Positions 33,369-39,615 of a DNA stretch of 53,242 nucleotides are shown piece after piece. Both the position numbers and the translations under genes were made by a program. Numbering within the stretch: position 1 is the first letter of the stretch; the number at the start of each line of letters is the position of its first letter. Source of the DNA: Brevibacillus laterosporus. GTDB lineage: Bacteria > Bacillota > Bacilli > Brevibacillales > Brevibacillaceae. The stretch is taken from assembly GCF_030489605.1 (NCBI RefSeq), contig NZ_JAUKFY010000027.1, positions 1 to 53,242 on the forward strand, in the 5' to 3' direction. The notes under the pieces were generated by a model, which searched no databases, had not been told where the DNA came from, and saw only the letters and a program-made list of their open reading frames with translations.

Positions 33369-33631
33369 GATTCAAATTTTCGATTCCATGAACGTTTGTA
33401 GTATTCAAACATGCCCTCTTGCCTTAAAAGATCAACCTTACTAGCGACAGTTGCTTCTGTTCTACCAAGAGCGAGTGCTATTGAACGCATATGATCAAAT
33501 TCATAAAATCTGCATAGATACTCCAACTCTTCAGTGGTATACGTCTTGCCCTGGTTGGGATGAAAGCTAGGATGGAACTTCATACGATTCAAACTATCGA
33601 ATGTTATTCTGGGATAGCGATCTTCTACCAT
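33356..33631 (-). CDS. HTH-containing phage protein
   Basis: 91 residues from ATG 33631, whose start overlaps the upstream stop (ATGGTAG). The middle, TTEELEYLCRFYEFDHMRS plus IALALGRTEATVASKVDLLR, reads as a SANT/Myb-like helix-turn-helix used in small DNA-binding proteins. Role unknown. Confidence 0.55.
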   Translation of the reverse strand: MVEDRYPRITFDSLNRMKFHPSFHPNQGKTYTTEELEYLCRFYEFDHMRSIALALGRTEATVASKVDLLRQEGMFEYYKRSWNRKFESWKG

Positions 33632-33882
33632 GCATCCAGCCACACCAGAACCCTCCTTAGTTCGTTTTTTACAAGCTCCTTATTCTCGGATGGAGTACGA
33701 TCTCTCGCTGTCTCACAGACACCTCTCACCTCTTCGGTGATGTCTTCCAACGATTCAATGACCAAGCCGATCTGAGTTTCCATCAATTCTGCTGGTTCAT
33801 CAAAAGCTGTGGGCCCGATTCTCCGTTGTCTCATTGATTCTGTTTGCTCTACATATTCCGGAAAATCAGAAATTTGTTTCAT
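33625..33882 (-). CDS. Hypothetical 85-residue helical protein
   Basis: Starts MKQISDFPEYVEQTESM; acidic helices (LMETQIGLVIESLEDITEEV). Overlaps both neighbours. Not recognised. Confidence 0.5.
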   Translation of the reverse strand: MKQISDFPEYVEQTESMRQRRIGPTAFDEPAELMETQIGLVIESLEDITEEVRGVCETARDRTPSENKELVKNELRRVLVWLDAW

Positions 33883-34102
33883 GTGATTTCCAACCTAGCT
33901 GCATTTTATCTTTGCCCAATCTCATCAATTCGTTTTGGAGCTCGATTTCTTGCATACGTCCTAGCCGCAAGCGCTCCTTATATGGAGCTAATTCCCTTTC
34001 AAACTCGTTGTTATTCGCATTCAAAGTAGTTAATTGCCGTTTGATTCTGCCTATTTTCAAATCGATATCATATATCTGTTGGTTCTTTTCCTCTGCTGTC
34101 AA
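33866..34102 (-). CDS. Hypothetical coiled-coil protein
   Basis: 78 residues from TTG 34102, which lies 8 bases after GGAGG. Long coiled coil (EEKNQQIYDIDLKIGRIKRQ, RLRLGRMQEIELQNELMRLG). A longer frame to an ATG at 34129 is possible. Not recognised. Confidence 0.5.
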   Translation of the reverse strand: MTAEEKNQQIYDIDLKIGRIKRQLTTLNANNNEFERELAPYKERLRLGRMQEIELQNELMRLGKDKMQLGWKSHETNF

Positions 34103-34271
34103 ATTCGTCACCTCCAAACTCAACTCCATATTCCTTACAAAAGTCTTCTAACCGCTTCACAGCTCGATCACAAACGGCTTGCCCAGAAACCGGTAGCATT
34201 AAAGCCATCTCGTGATTTCGATCCCTAGCTAATATCTCTGCTTGCCGACGATTGAAATCATCCTTACTCAT
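34068..34271 (-). CDS. Hypothetical 67-residue protein
   Basis: GAAGGAGGTTTGCAA before ATG 34271; starts MSKDDFNRRQAEILARD. Helical with one cysteine pair far apart. Start overlaps the stop of a small upstream ORF (ATGA). Confidence 0.5.
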   Translation of the reverse strand: MSKDDFNRRQAEILARDRNHEMALMLPVSGQAVCDRAVKRLEDFCKEYGVEFGGDEFDSRGKEPTDI

Positions 34272-34387
34272 TTGCAAACCTCCTTCAAATCCTTCATGTT
34301 CTCCCGCGCAAATCTCTGGATGTCTTTTGCCTTGCCAATCAAAACCAAGTGGCAACAACCGCGATTAACTGGGTTAAGGATTTTCAA
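34268..34387 (-). CDS. 39-residue ORF, first of the early operon
   Basis: TTG start at 34387 follows AAAGGAGATGGTGGT; reads MKILNPVNRGCCHLVLIG..., ends ATGA-coupled to the next gene. It begins 15 bases from the palindromic operator at 34403, so it is probably the first gene of the early leftward operon. Confidence 0.5.
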   Translation of the reverse strand: MKILNPVNRGCCHLVLIGKAKDIQRFARENMKDLKEVCK

Positions 34388-34402
34388 ACCACCATCTCCT
34401 TT

Positions 34403-34420
34403 TGTAGTGTAAACACTACA
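34403..34420. promoter_or_regulatory. Perfect palindromic operator TGTAGTGT-AA-ACACTACA
   Basis: Eighteen-base perfect palindrome between the Cro-like gene and the early operon. A copy with three mismatches lies at 34733-34750 and a looser CTACA/TGTAG palindrome at 34643-34670; all flank the Cro/CI-like genes. Confidence 0.75.
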
Positions 34421-34421
34421 T

Positions 34422-34625
34422 TTATTTTAAAGAAAAAATCTCCCTAGCATCTTTATTAAAGTAATGGGAGATTTTAAGCATTAATTCTCCAGAGGGATTC
34501 CCTCCTTTTTCTACATTGGCAATGGTATCTCTATGAACCCCTAATTCTTTTGCTAATGCTTCTTGAGAAAGGTCATATCCTTCACTTCTTCGAAGGTACT
34601 TTAATCTACACCTCAAAATTACCAC
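34422..34625 (-). CDS. Cro-like XRE-family repressor
   Basis: 67 residues at most. HTH LSQEALAKELGVHRDTIANVEKGG is a classic XRE domain with almost nothing else, as in Cro. A TTG at 34616 fits the ribosome site better than the GTG at 34625. Divergent from the CI-like gene, so the two form the lysis/lysogeny switch. Confidence 0.8.
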   Translation of the reverse strand: MVILRCRLKYLRRSEGYDLSQEALAKELGVHRDTIANVEKGGNPSGELMLKISHYFNKDAREIFSLK

Positions 34626-34642
34626 CTCGCACTACGTTGTGT

Positions 34643-34670
34643 CGACTCTACACTTATTATTGTAGGGTCG
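34643..34670. promoter_or_regulatory. Imperfect operator in the Cro/CI intergenic region
   Basis: CGACTCTACA and TGTAGGGTCG, 10-bp arms with one mismatch and an 8-base spacer; shares the CTACA/TGTAG core with the other operators. Confidence 0.6.
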
Positions 34671-34732
34671 AATCACACAAAAGTCAACCAATAAATTCTA
34701 AGAACACAAGAACACATTATCTCTTTTATTTT

Positions 34733-34758
34733 TGTGGTATATACACTACAATATGTAG
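34733..34758. promoter_or_regulatory. Operator at the CI-like gene promoter
   Basis: TGTGGTATATACACTACA matches the perfect operator at 15 of 18 bases; a CTACA-ATA-TGTAG palindrome overlaps it. It is 27 bases before the repressor start codon, so the repressor likely controls itself. Confidence 0.65.
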
Positions 34759-34784
34759 TATAGAAACGACAAGGACGGATGAAA

Positions 34785-35156
34785 ATGACTAATTCATTGG
34801 GAGATACTCTCAAAAAATTAAGGAAAGATAAAAAGTTATCTTTGCGAGCTGTTGGTGAATTGACAGGGTTAAGTTATGGATATATCAGAGACATTGAAAT
34901 TGGGATCAATAGAAAAACAGATTCACCAATGATACCTACACCTGATACTCTAAAAAAGTTTGCTCAGGCCTATGATTATCCGTACCAAGAACTAATGAGA
35001 ATTGCTGGGCATCTTGAAGATGCTTCTGGTCATGTTATCCTGGATGATCCAAATATCTCTGATGAAAATAAAGACCTATTCAGAAAAATATTAGACTTAC
35101 CTCCTGATCAATACGAGTTAGTTAAAAGCATAATAAATAATTTTAAGAACGAATAA
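34785..35156 (+). CDS. CI-like XRE-family lysogeny repressor
   Basis: 123 residues from ATG 34785 (AAGGACGG 6 bases before); an ATG two codons earlier is also in frame. HTH LSLRAVGELTGLSYGYIRDIE and an acidic dimerisation tail (DENKDLFRKILDLPPDQYEL). No peptidase domain, so induction is not by RecA-type self-cleavage. Divergent from the Cro-like gene with shared operators. Confidence 0.8.
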   Translation: MTNSLGDTLKKLRKDKKLSLRAVGELTGLSYGYIRDIEIGINRKTDSPMIPTPDTLKKFAQAYDYPYQELMRIAGHLEDASGHVILDDPNISDENKDLFRKILDLPPDQYELVKSIINNFKNE

Positions 35157-35202
35157 AAAAACAACCCCTACTCCGTTTTAAAGTAGGGGTTGTTTTTTAT
35201 TA
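35157..35202. terminator. Bidirectional terminator after CI-like gene
   Basis: AACCCCTACT, loop CCGTTTTAA, AGTAGGGGTT flanked by A and T tracts on both sides (AAAAAAAC...GTTTTTT). Confidence 0.85.
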
Positions 35203-35351
35203 GCTATATCCTTCAATAAACTGCATGCGTACTGAGCCTGAGGTGTTTTTTCTTGGAGTATGGTTCTTAGCAGCATGAGCTCATCATGATTTAATAAAAT
35301 CGCGTTAAAGTTCTCATAATTAGTCTGATCTATGGTGTTAATATCTTCCAT
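35178..35351 (-). CDS. 57-residue protein convergent with the repressor
   Basis: ATG 35351 follows GGGGGTAG; reads MEDINTIDQTNYENF... with helical middle (HDELMLLRTILQEKTPQ). Its last codons run into the shared terminator. Could be a small antirepressor-type or regulatory protein; not recognised. Confidence 0.45.
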   Translation of the reverse strand: MEDINTIDQTNYENFNAILLNHDELMLLRTILQEKTPQAQYACSLLKDIANKKQPLL

Positions 35352-35452
35352 ACCTAAACTACCCCCTGCATAAATATTTCCTCTTATAGAAATAATTTTA
35401 CCTTAATAACCACAAAACTTAACGTTCGACAAATTATGTAATAATTCGACAT

Positions 35453-35482
35453 AAAAAAGACCCTATTTCTAGGGTCTTTTCA
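35453..35482. terminator. Bidirectional terminator
   Basis: AAAAAAGACCCTA, loop TTTC, TAGGGTCTTTTC. It ends the minus-strand peptide gene at 35505. Confidence 0.8.
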
Positions 35483-35504
35483 TTGAAAATGTTAATTATT
35501 TGGT

Positions 35505-35621
35505 TTACCACTCAGGGAAAGAATATTGAACAATTGTACCATTTGAATGCGTTTCAGCAAATGCCGAAACAGGAACCATCAAAGCCACTGCTAAAACAAA
35601 AACCAAAGCCAACTTCTTCAT
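35505..35621 (-). CDS. Secreted signalling pro-peptide (Phr/arbitrium-like)
   Basis: 38 residues: a textbook signal peptide MKKLALVFVLAVALMVPVSA with FA before a likely cut, then a short exported part ending IVQYSFPEW. TAGGAGG overlaps the stop codon of the upstream HTH-TPR regulator and lies 8 bases before the ATG, only 12 bases separating the genes. That pairing is the hallmark of RRNPP quorum systems, where the mature peptide re-enters the cell and binds the TPR domain. Confidence 0.8.
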   Translation of the reverse strand: MKKLALVFVLAVALMVPVSAFAETHSNGTIVQYSFPEW

Positions 35622-35633
35622 AACATCTTCCTC

Positions 35634-36935
35634 CTAATCTATATTGTAAAACTCAATTATTTCCTTTAACTCAAACTGCATTGCTTTGTCCAACCCATAA
35701 AATGGTTGATTTGTGAAATCATTTAGTAAACGGCCGTTAGCTAATGTAAGCGTTAATAGCGTTTGCAGCGAGTTTAAAAGCTCGGTTTTCATTTTCATTT
35801 TTGCGTAGAGGCGGATACTTTTGAGTAAAAGAGCTCCTCCTTCTTTTGCATTATTTAAAATAAACAATACACGAGCCTTCAATCTCAAGTATATTCCATA
35901 CTCGTATTTATAGAAAGGGCCTGCTGATATATTTTTTTCTAAATATTTATTAAAGGTATTCTCTAATGAAAACAATTCCTGGGCATCTATGGCCCTACCT
36001 AGCTTTATATAAATTTTTGTTAACTCATTTACCGCAATGATGGTGTTTATGTTTTCAGGATACTTTGAAATAAAATCTGTTAATAATAGTATAGCCTGTT
36101 GATACTCTCCCTTTTTAGATAAAATCAATGCTCTGTCAAGTAAAACATGAGGCTCTCCAGCCTTGTTAAACAGCCTAATGTACTCATTTAGATACTGTTC
36201 TGCACAAGCAACATCATTCATTTTAATAAAGTTGTTGTATATTACAAAAAATGATTTTTCTGTCCACTTTGTGATTACTCCGTGGTTAATTACAAACGAG
36301 AGGATGTCGTTACTTTCTTTGAACCGTCTGATGAATTGGGCATGAACTCCCACTCTGTAGTAAGCTTCAAGTCTTTCCTCTATAGGAAGAAGATAAGCAA
36401 ATTCGATTAACCGTTTGCCTAAATAGAAGGTGTCTTTTTCAACAAAATCACGCATTAGCAAGTATTCACGCATTAGTGCTCTCGCCATAATTTCATTCTC
36501 ACGGTAAACCATAGCTTGTTTAGAAATTGAAGAGTAAAGTGTAGCAGCACATTCACGATCTTGCGTCTCCTCAGCTATTTTAATTAACTGATGCAAGCTA
36601 ATACTGGCTTCTGGGTTTGCAACTAATACATACTGTTCGATGATCTTATGGATCACTTCAGTGTCTTTTAACTTCAGAGTCTCACTTAAAATAAATTCTA
36701 TTATCCCTTTCTTAGTTTCACTTTGTTGAATATAAGCTCTTGAAAACTCAGAAAAAGGAATCTTTAAAAAATCTATGATTTTTTTTATTGTACGTATCTC
36801 TGGATGTCTAGTAGTACCTTTTTCGATTTTGTCCAAAACCGTTCCAGATAACCTGGCTTCCTTGCAAAATTGAGATTTTGTCATTCCAAGTTGCTCTCTG
36901 TATTTTGTAACCAGACATCCTAAGGTATATTTCAT
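35634..36935 (-). CDS. RRNPP-family regulator (HTH plus TPR)
   Basis: 433 residues. An N-terminal XRE HTH (MTKSQFCKEARLSGTVLDKI) is followed by about 350 residues of helical repeats, several with clear TPR spacing (ALILSKKGEYQQAILLLTDF, ELTKIYIKLGRAIDAQELFS). Length and layout fit PlcR/NprR/AimR-type peptide-sensing regulators. It is followed by a secreted pro-peptide gene. In phages such pairs can time lysis versus lysogeny (arbitrium) or control sporulation-type host decisions; which applies here is not known. ATG 36935 after AAAGGATGTGAG. Confidence 0.8.
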   Translation of the reverse strand: MKYTLGCLVTKYREQLGMTKSQFCKEARLSGTVLDKIEKGTTRHPEIRTIKKIIDFLKIPFSEFSRAYIQQSETKKGIIEFILSETLKLKDTEVIHKIIEQYVLVANPEASISLHQLIKIAEETQDRECAATLYSSISKQAMVYRENEIMARALMREYLLMRDFVEKDTFYLGKRLIEFAYLLPIEERLEAYYRVGVHAQFIRRFKESNDILSFVINHGVITKWTEKSFFVIYNNFIKMNDVACAEQYLNEYIRLFNKAGEPHVLLDRALILSKKGEYQQAILLLTDFISKYPENINTIIAVNELTKIYIKLGRAIDAQELFSLENTFNKYLEKNISAGPFYKYEYGIYLRLKARVLFILNNAKEGGALLLKSIRLYAKMKMKTELLNSLQTLLTLTLANGRLLNDFTNQPFYGLDKAMQFELKEIIEFYNID

Positions 36936-37026
36936 TCTCAACTCACATCCTTTATTTTTCTACTTTCACAGCAGCTTGTTTTTCATGATATTATGGAGGG
37001 ACAACCCATATATTGGAGGCATCTCG

Positions 37027-37266
37027 ATGACTTACTATAAGGTCGGAAGATGCCGTTTAGGTGTGATACTTAAAGAAATCGGAATGAGTCAACAGTTTCT
37101 TGCTACCAAGGTTGAATTATCTATTCAGCAAATCAGCAATTACGTTAACAATCGACAAAATATGTCTTTAGAAAATGCGATAAACATTGCACGAATTGTT
37201 AATCGTCCAGTTAATGATCTTTACGAACTCATTCCATTGAAATCTAGGCACCAACGGCAGGAGTAG
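37027..37266 (+). CDS. XRE-family regulator, divergent from the RRNPP gene
   Basis: 79 residues from ATG 37027, 7 bases after TTGGAGG. HTH MSQQFLATKVELSIQQISNY with a short tail. It shares a 90-base intergenic region with the peptide-sensing regulator, so each may control the other. Confidence 0.75.
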   Translation: MTYYKVGRCRLGVILKEIGMSQQFLATKVELSIQQISNYVNNRQNMSLENAINIARIVNRPVNDLYELIPLKSRHQRQE

Positions 37267-37327
37267 AAGTTTCTACTCTAAGCCGTACTATATGAATTCA
37301 TATAGAACATATTAAGACGCTCCCTTC

Positions 37328-37371
37328 TTGGACAACAAAAAGCTCCATCACCGTTTTTCTGGTGACAGAGC
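37328..37371. terminator. Terminator hairpin after XRE gene
   Basis: AAAAAGCTC-CAT-CACC, loop GTTTTTCT, GGTG-ACA-GAGC-TTTTT; A and T tracts on both sides. Confidence 0.7.
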
Positions 37372-37434
37372 TTTTTCCAATAGGAAAACTTTCGTCCCTT
37401 AGCTAAACTTTTGTCAGAAACTAAATAATCGCTA

Positions 37435-37463
37435 ATGACAAAAATTAGAAAACTCGATACAAT
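37435..37463 (+). promoter_or_regulatory. Sigma-A promoter for the structured RNA
   Basis: -35 ATGACA (five of six), exact 17-base spacer, -10 TACAAT (five of six). The expected start, 7-8 bases later at about 37471, is the first base of the RNA's closing stem. Confidence 0.75.
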
Positions 37464-37470
37464 AGGTACG

Positions 37471-37580
37471 AGCAAGCTAACGGGTACGAAAAGTGCCTCT
37501 GTTCACCGACTGCACTTCGGTGGTCAGACTTACCAGGGCTGGGGAGTCCGAGGTAAGCATGTTGGCTTGCTTTTCATTTC
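37471..37580 (+). ncRNA. Small structured RNA with four-way junction
   Basis: Closing stem AGCAAGCTAAC / GTTGGCTTGCT (37471-37481 with 37561-37571, one wobble). Inside are three hairpins: GGTAC/GTGCC with GAAAA loop (37483-37497), CACCGA/TCGGTG (37504-37522), and CTTACC...GGTAAG containing GGGCT-GGGG-AGTCC (37529-37557). The transcript ends TTTTCATTTC. No ORF with a ribosome site. Promoter, start and fold agree, which makes a real RNA gene likely. Not a tRNA, SRP or known riboswitch that I recognise. Confidence 0.75.
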
Positions 37581-37790
37581 CGATCATTTTTTTCTATATC
37601 TTAGCAAAATTTAACTTTACAAGCTAGACCCATTTATGAAAATTTTGGAATAAATAAGTTCCTAAATTCCAATTCCCCCTAATAAAGGGCTATATTGCTA
37701 AGATTGGTTAAAGTTTTTTGATCGATTTAACAATATATTACCATGAGTTTTACAATTAATATGTATCAATAGACCCCTAGGTCAATTGCT
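37581..37790. other. AT-rich intergenic stretch
   Basis: About 200 bases between the structured RNA and a second plus-strand promoter. No ORF or hairpin of note. Confidence 0.5.
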
Positions 37791-37791
37791 A

Positions 37792-37820
37792 TTGACTTTT
37801 ATGTTCTACCGATGTATAAT
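37792..37820 (+). promoter_or_regulatory. Strong sigma-A promoter TTGACT-17-TATAAT
   Basis: Near-consensus -35 and perfect -10 with 17-base spacing, pointing right into a terminator about 45 bases after the expected start. There is no gene between, so it would make an RNA of about 65-70 bases. Confidence 0.75.
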
Positions 37821-37826
37821 ACCCCA

Positions 37827-37894
37827 TTTTTTCTGACATCAAATATACTAGATATAAACACGAAAAAACCACCTTCACTCAGGTGGTTTTTTTT
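37827..37894 (+). ncRNA. Candidate very short transcript facing the agr-like operon
   Basis: From the expected start near 37827 to the CCACC/GGTGG terminator at 37863-37894. The last 16 bases are antisense to the 3' end of the LytTR gene. Could be a small RNA or just an insulating promoter-terminator unit. Confidence 0.45.
37863..37894. terminator. Bidirectional terminator of the agr-like operon
   Basis: AAAAAACCACC, loop TTCACTCA, GGTGGTTTTTTTT. Works for both the minus-strand operon and the short plus-strand transcript. Confidence 0.85.
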
Positions 37895-38241
37895 GATAGC
37901 CCTTTTAGAAACTGCCTATACTTTTGACGCGAGGCCGTTGTGCAGGTCCCGTCAGGGAAATAGACTTTAACCCCATACGGGGTAACTTCTACTTTATCTA
38001 TGCTTTTTAAATTTGTGACATTCGTTGTGTCTAAGTTTGTAAATCCGTGTTTCTCTAGGCAAATGTTATATCCCTCTAATGAATTCACTGGAAGAAATAA
38101 TCCCATCTTAGTGTTGTAGGCAACAGTCGTATCGTTGTACTTATCAATAGTGTATAAATCATCAATTGATAGTTCCACGTATGCTGACTTATCTCTTCTG
38201 TTACCTGACGGTTTCATCCCAAAAAACTTGATATCACCCAT
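37879..38241 (-). CDS. LytTR-type DNA-binding regulator without receiver domain
   Basis: 120 residues. AYVELSIDDLYTIDKYNDTT, a tail HGFTNLDTTNVTNLKSIDKV, and VKVYFPDGTCTTASRQKYRQ match the beta-rich LytTR DNA-binding domain (as in AgrA) but there is no receiver domain before it. As the last gene of the operon it is the likely output of the peptide system, though without a phosphorylation site it must be controlled otherwise. Confidence 0.75.
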   Translation of the reverse strand: MGDIKFFGMKPSGNRRDKSAYVELSIDDLYTIDKYNDTTVAYNTKMGLFLPVNSLEGYNICLEKHGFTNLDTTNVTNLKSIDKVEVTPYGVKVYFPDGTCTTASRQKYRQFLKGLSKKTT

Positions 38242-38250
38242 AATTAGCTC

Positions 38251-38367
38251 TTACTTTCTTAATTCTTTAGGTGCAACTGGGTTACCGATACTAACCTTAG
38301 CAAACTTCGTGTAAATCTTACCCAAAGTACCTAATCCCTTTGAGATCGTTGTCGCAAACTTCTTCAT
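38251..38367 (-). CDS. agrD: AgrD-like pro-peptide without cysteine
   Basis: 38 residues, not long enough to be obvious by ORF length. Starts MKKFATTISKGLGTLGKI (amphipathic helix as in AgrD), and ends SIGNPVAPKELRK, aligning to the conserved P-x-x-P-x-E-L tail of Paenibacillus/staphylococcal AgrD. The residue that normally forms the thiolactone (Cys) is missing from the whole peptide; a Ser is the only near nucleophile. AAAAGGAGGTGAGG precedes the ATG. It lies just downstream of agrB. Confidence 0.75.
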   Translation of the reverse strand: MKKFATTISKGLGTLGKIYTKFAKVSIGNPVAPKELRK

Positions 38368-38374
38368 CTGTTCC

Positions 38375-38887
38375 TCACCTCCTTTTAGGGATTAAAAGTA
38401 TTGATTGTATAAAAAAGGACAAAGCCACAATCTGCGAAGACAAAAGAAAATTTGATGCAACTAATAGGATAGAAGCTCCTTTTAATAATTGAGCTCGACT
38501 TTTGGAAATCGTTCCTTCTTCAAAGCTTCCATTAGGTGCAAAAATTAGGACAAGGATAACATTTAATATATTTGTGATACTCGTATACTCTCGAACTGGG
38601 ACATGTGGAATCACAACTATGATTGCTGTTGTCAACACAAAACATGTAGTTAAAGTCTTTGCATGATACCCTTTCGAGAAAATACGTAGGGCAATAAAAC
38701 TGATCATCGCAACAATTGTTTCAGTAAATTTATTTGTTAAAAATCCAATCAGGAGAGAAAAGAATAATATTAGTAAATAATTAAGAGTAATGGACAATGA
38801 ATAAGATAATATTTCCACACTTTCTTTTTTTTCTGGATCGGCAGCATGAATCTTGACTGCAAGAGAATGGGATAGTTTCTCAATCAT
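38375..38887 (-). CDS. agrB: AgrB-like peptide-processing membrane protease
   Basis: 170 residues with four to five hydrophobic segments. The catalytic pair is present: SKGYHAKTLTTC gives His75 and Cys82, the same 7-residue spacing as in Staphylococcus AgrB. It cuts and cyclises the AgrD pro-peptide during export. Overlaps the membrane protein gene upstream by 8 bases and precedes the AgrD-like gene. Confidence 0.88.
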   Translation of the reverse strand: MIEKLSHSLAVKIHAADPEKKESVEILSYSLSITLNYLLILFFSLLIGFLTNKFTETIVAMISFIALRIFSKGYHAKTLTTCFVLTTAIIVVIPHVPVREYTSITNILNVILVLIFAPNGSFEEGTISKSRAQLLKGASILLVASNFLLSSQIVALSFFIQSILLIPKRR

Positions 38888-39548
38888 TGGTCATATCCTT
38901 TTTCTCCAATAGTTTAAGGAGAATAACTAAATACAGTATAAACACAGGAATCAAGCTAGTAGGGTTGCCATCATATGAAATCAACCAGTTTGTTACAAAC
39001 AAAAAAGTCCCCGTTGACAAAAATACCATTACCATTATAAGCACTCTTAACATTGTCATGTTAGTTCTTATATGAACATCTTGTGGTGGAACCATAATAA
39101 ATGAAAAACCATGATTGTACCTGTAGATTAGCCAAGCTGCCAGGAAAACAAATAGATGAGTTGTCAACTGGATTATGTAAGTACCTAAGTTTGCAAGTGC
39201 TTGTCCGTCTGCGAATGAGACTATACCTGTCCATAACAAAACAAGATAAGTGCTATATTGTACAATAAAAAAACCTAGATACCCTACAGTTGACAACACG
39301 ATGCCGTCAAATAGTCTCACCTTTAGCATATATCTAAAGAATAGCACAAGTATCGCGTATTGTACTAAACCATCAATAGTGGGTATGTCAAGTATAACTC
39401 GATTTAGATATGACACTAGTGATGCTGTAAGGGACATGATTAATAGCTCTTTTTTATAAGTCAAAGGGAATCGAAATACTTTGAATGCTAGAATCAGTAT
39501 CGCTAGAATATCGATACTGCCTAAAAATATGTATAAAAGAGTTTCCAT
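38880..39548 (-). CDS. Agr-associated polytopic membrane protein 2 (receptor-like, no kinase)
   Basis: 222 residues, six to seven transmembrane segments throughout (ILAILILAFKVFRFPL, VLIMVMVFLSTGTFLFV, IPVFILYLVILL). Resembles the N-terminal sensor part of AgrC-like proteins by length and segment pattern, but stops where the histidine kinase would begin. It is a paralogue of the next gene upstream. GAGGTAATTCGA precedes the ATG. Confidence 0.7.
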   Translation of the reverse strand: METLLYIFLGSIDILAILILAFKVFRFPLTYKKELLIMSLTASLVSYLNRVILDIPTIDGLVQYAILVLFFRYMLKVRLFDGIVLSTVGYLGFFIVQYSTYLVLLWTGIVSFADGQALANLGTYIIQLTTHLFVFLAAWLIYRYNHGFSFIMVPPQDVHIRTNMTMLRVLIMVMVFLSTGTFLFVTNWLISYDGNPTSLIPVFILYLVILLKLLEKKDMTND

Positions 39549-39615
39549 TCGAATTACCTCAATTTATCGTTGTATTAAAGCTAATCTAAAAATATCTCGC
39601 AATAAATTCCCTCCT

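Noticed and set aside
37471-37580. Considered as a tRNA or SRP RNA
   Set aside because: Four-way junction but no CCA end, no T-loop or anticodon arm pattern, and no SRP GNAR motif.
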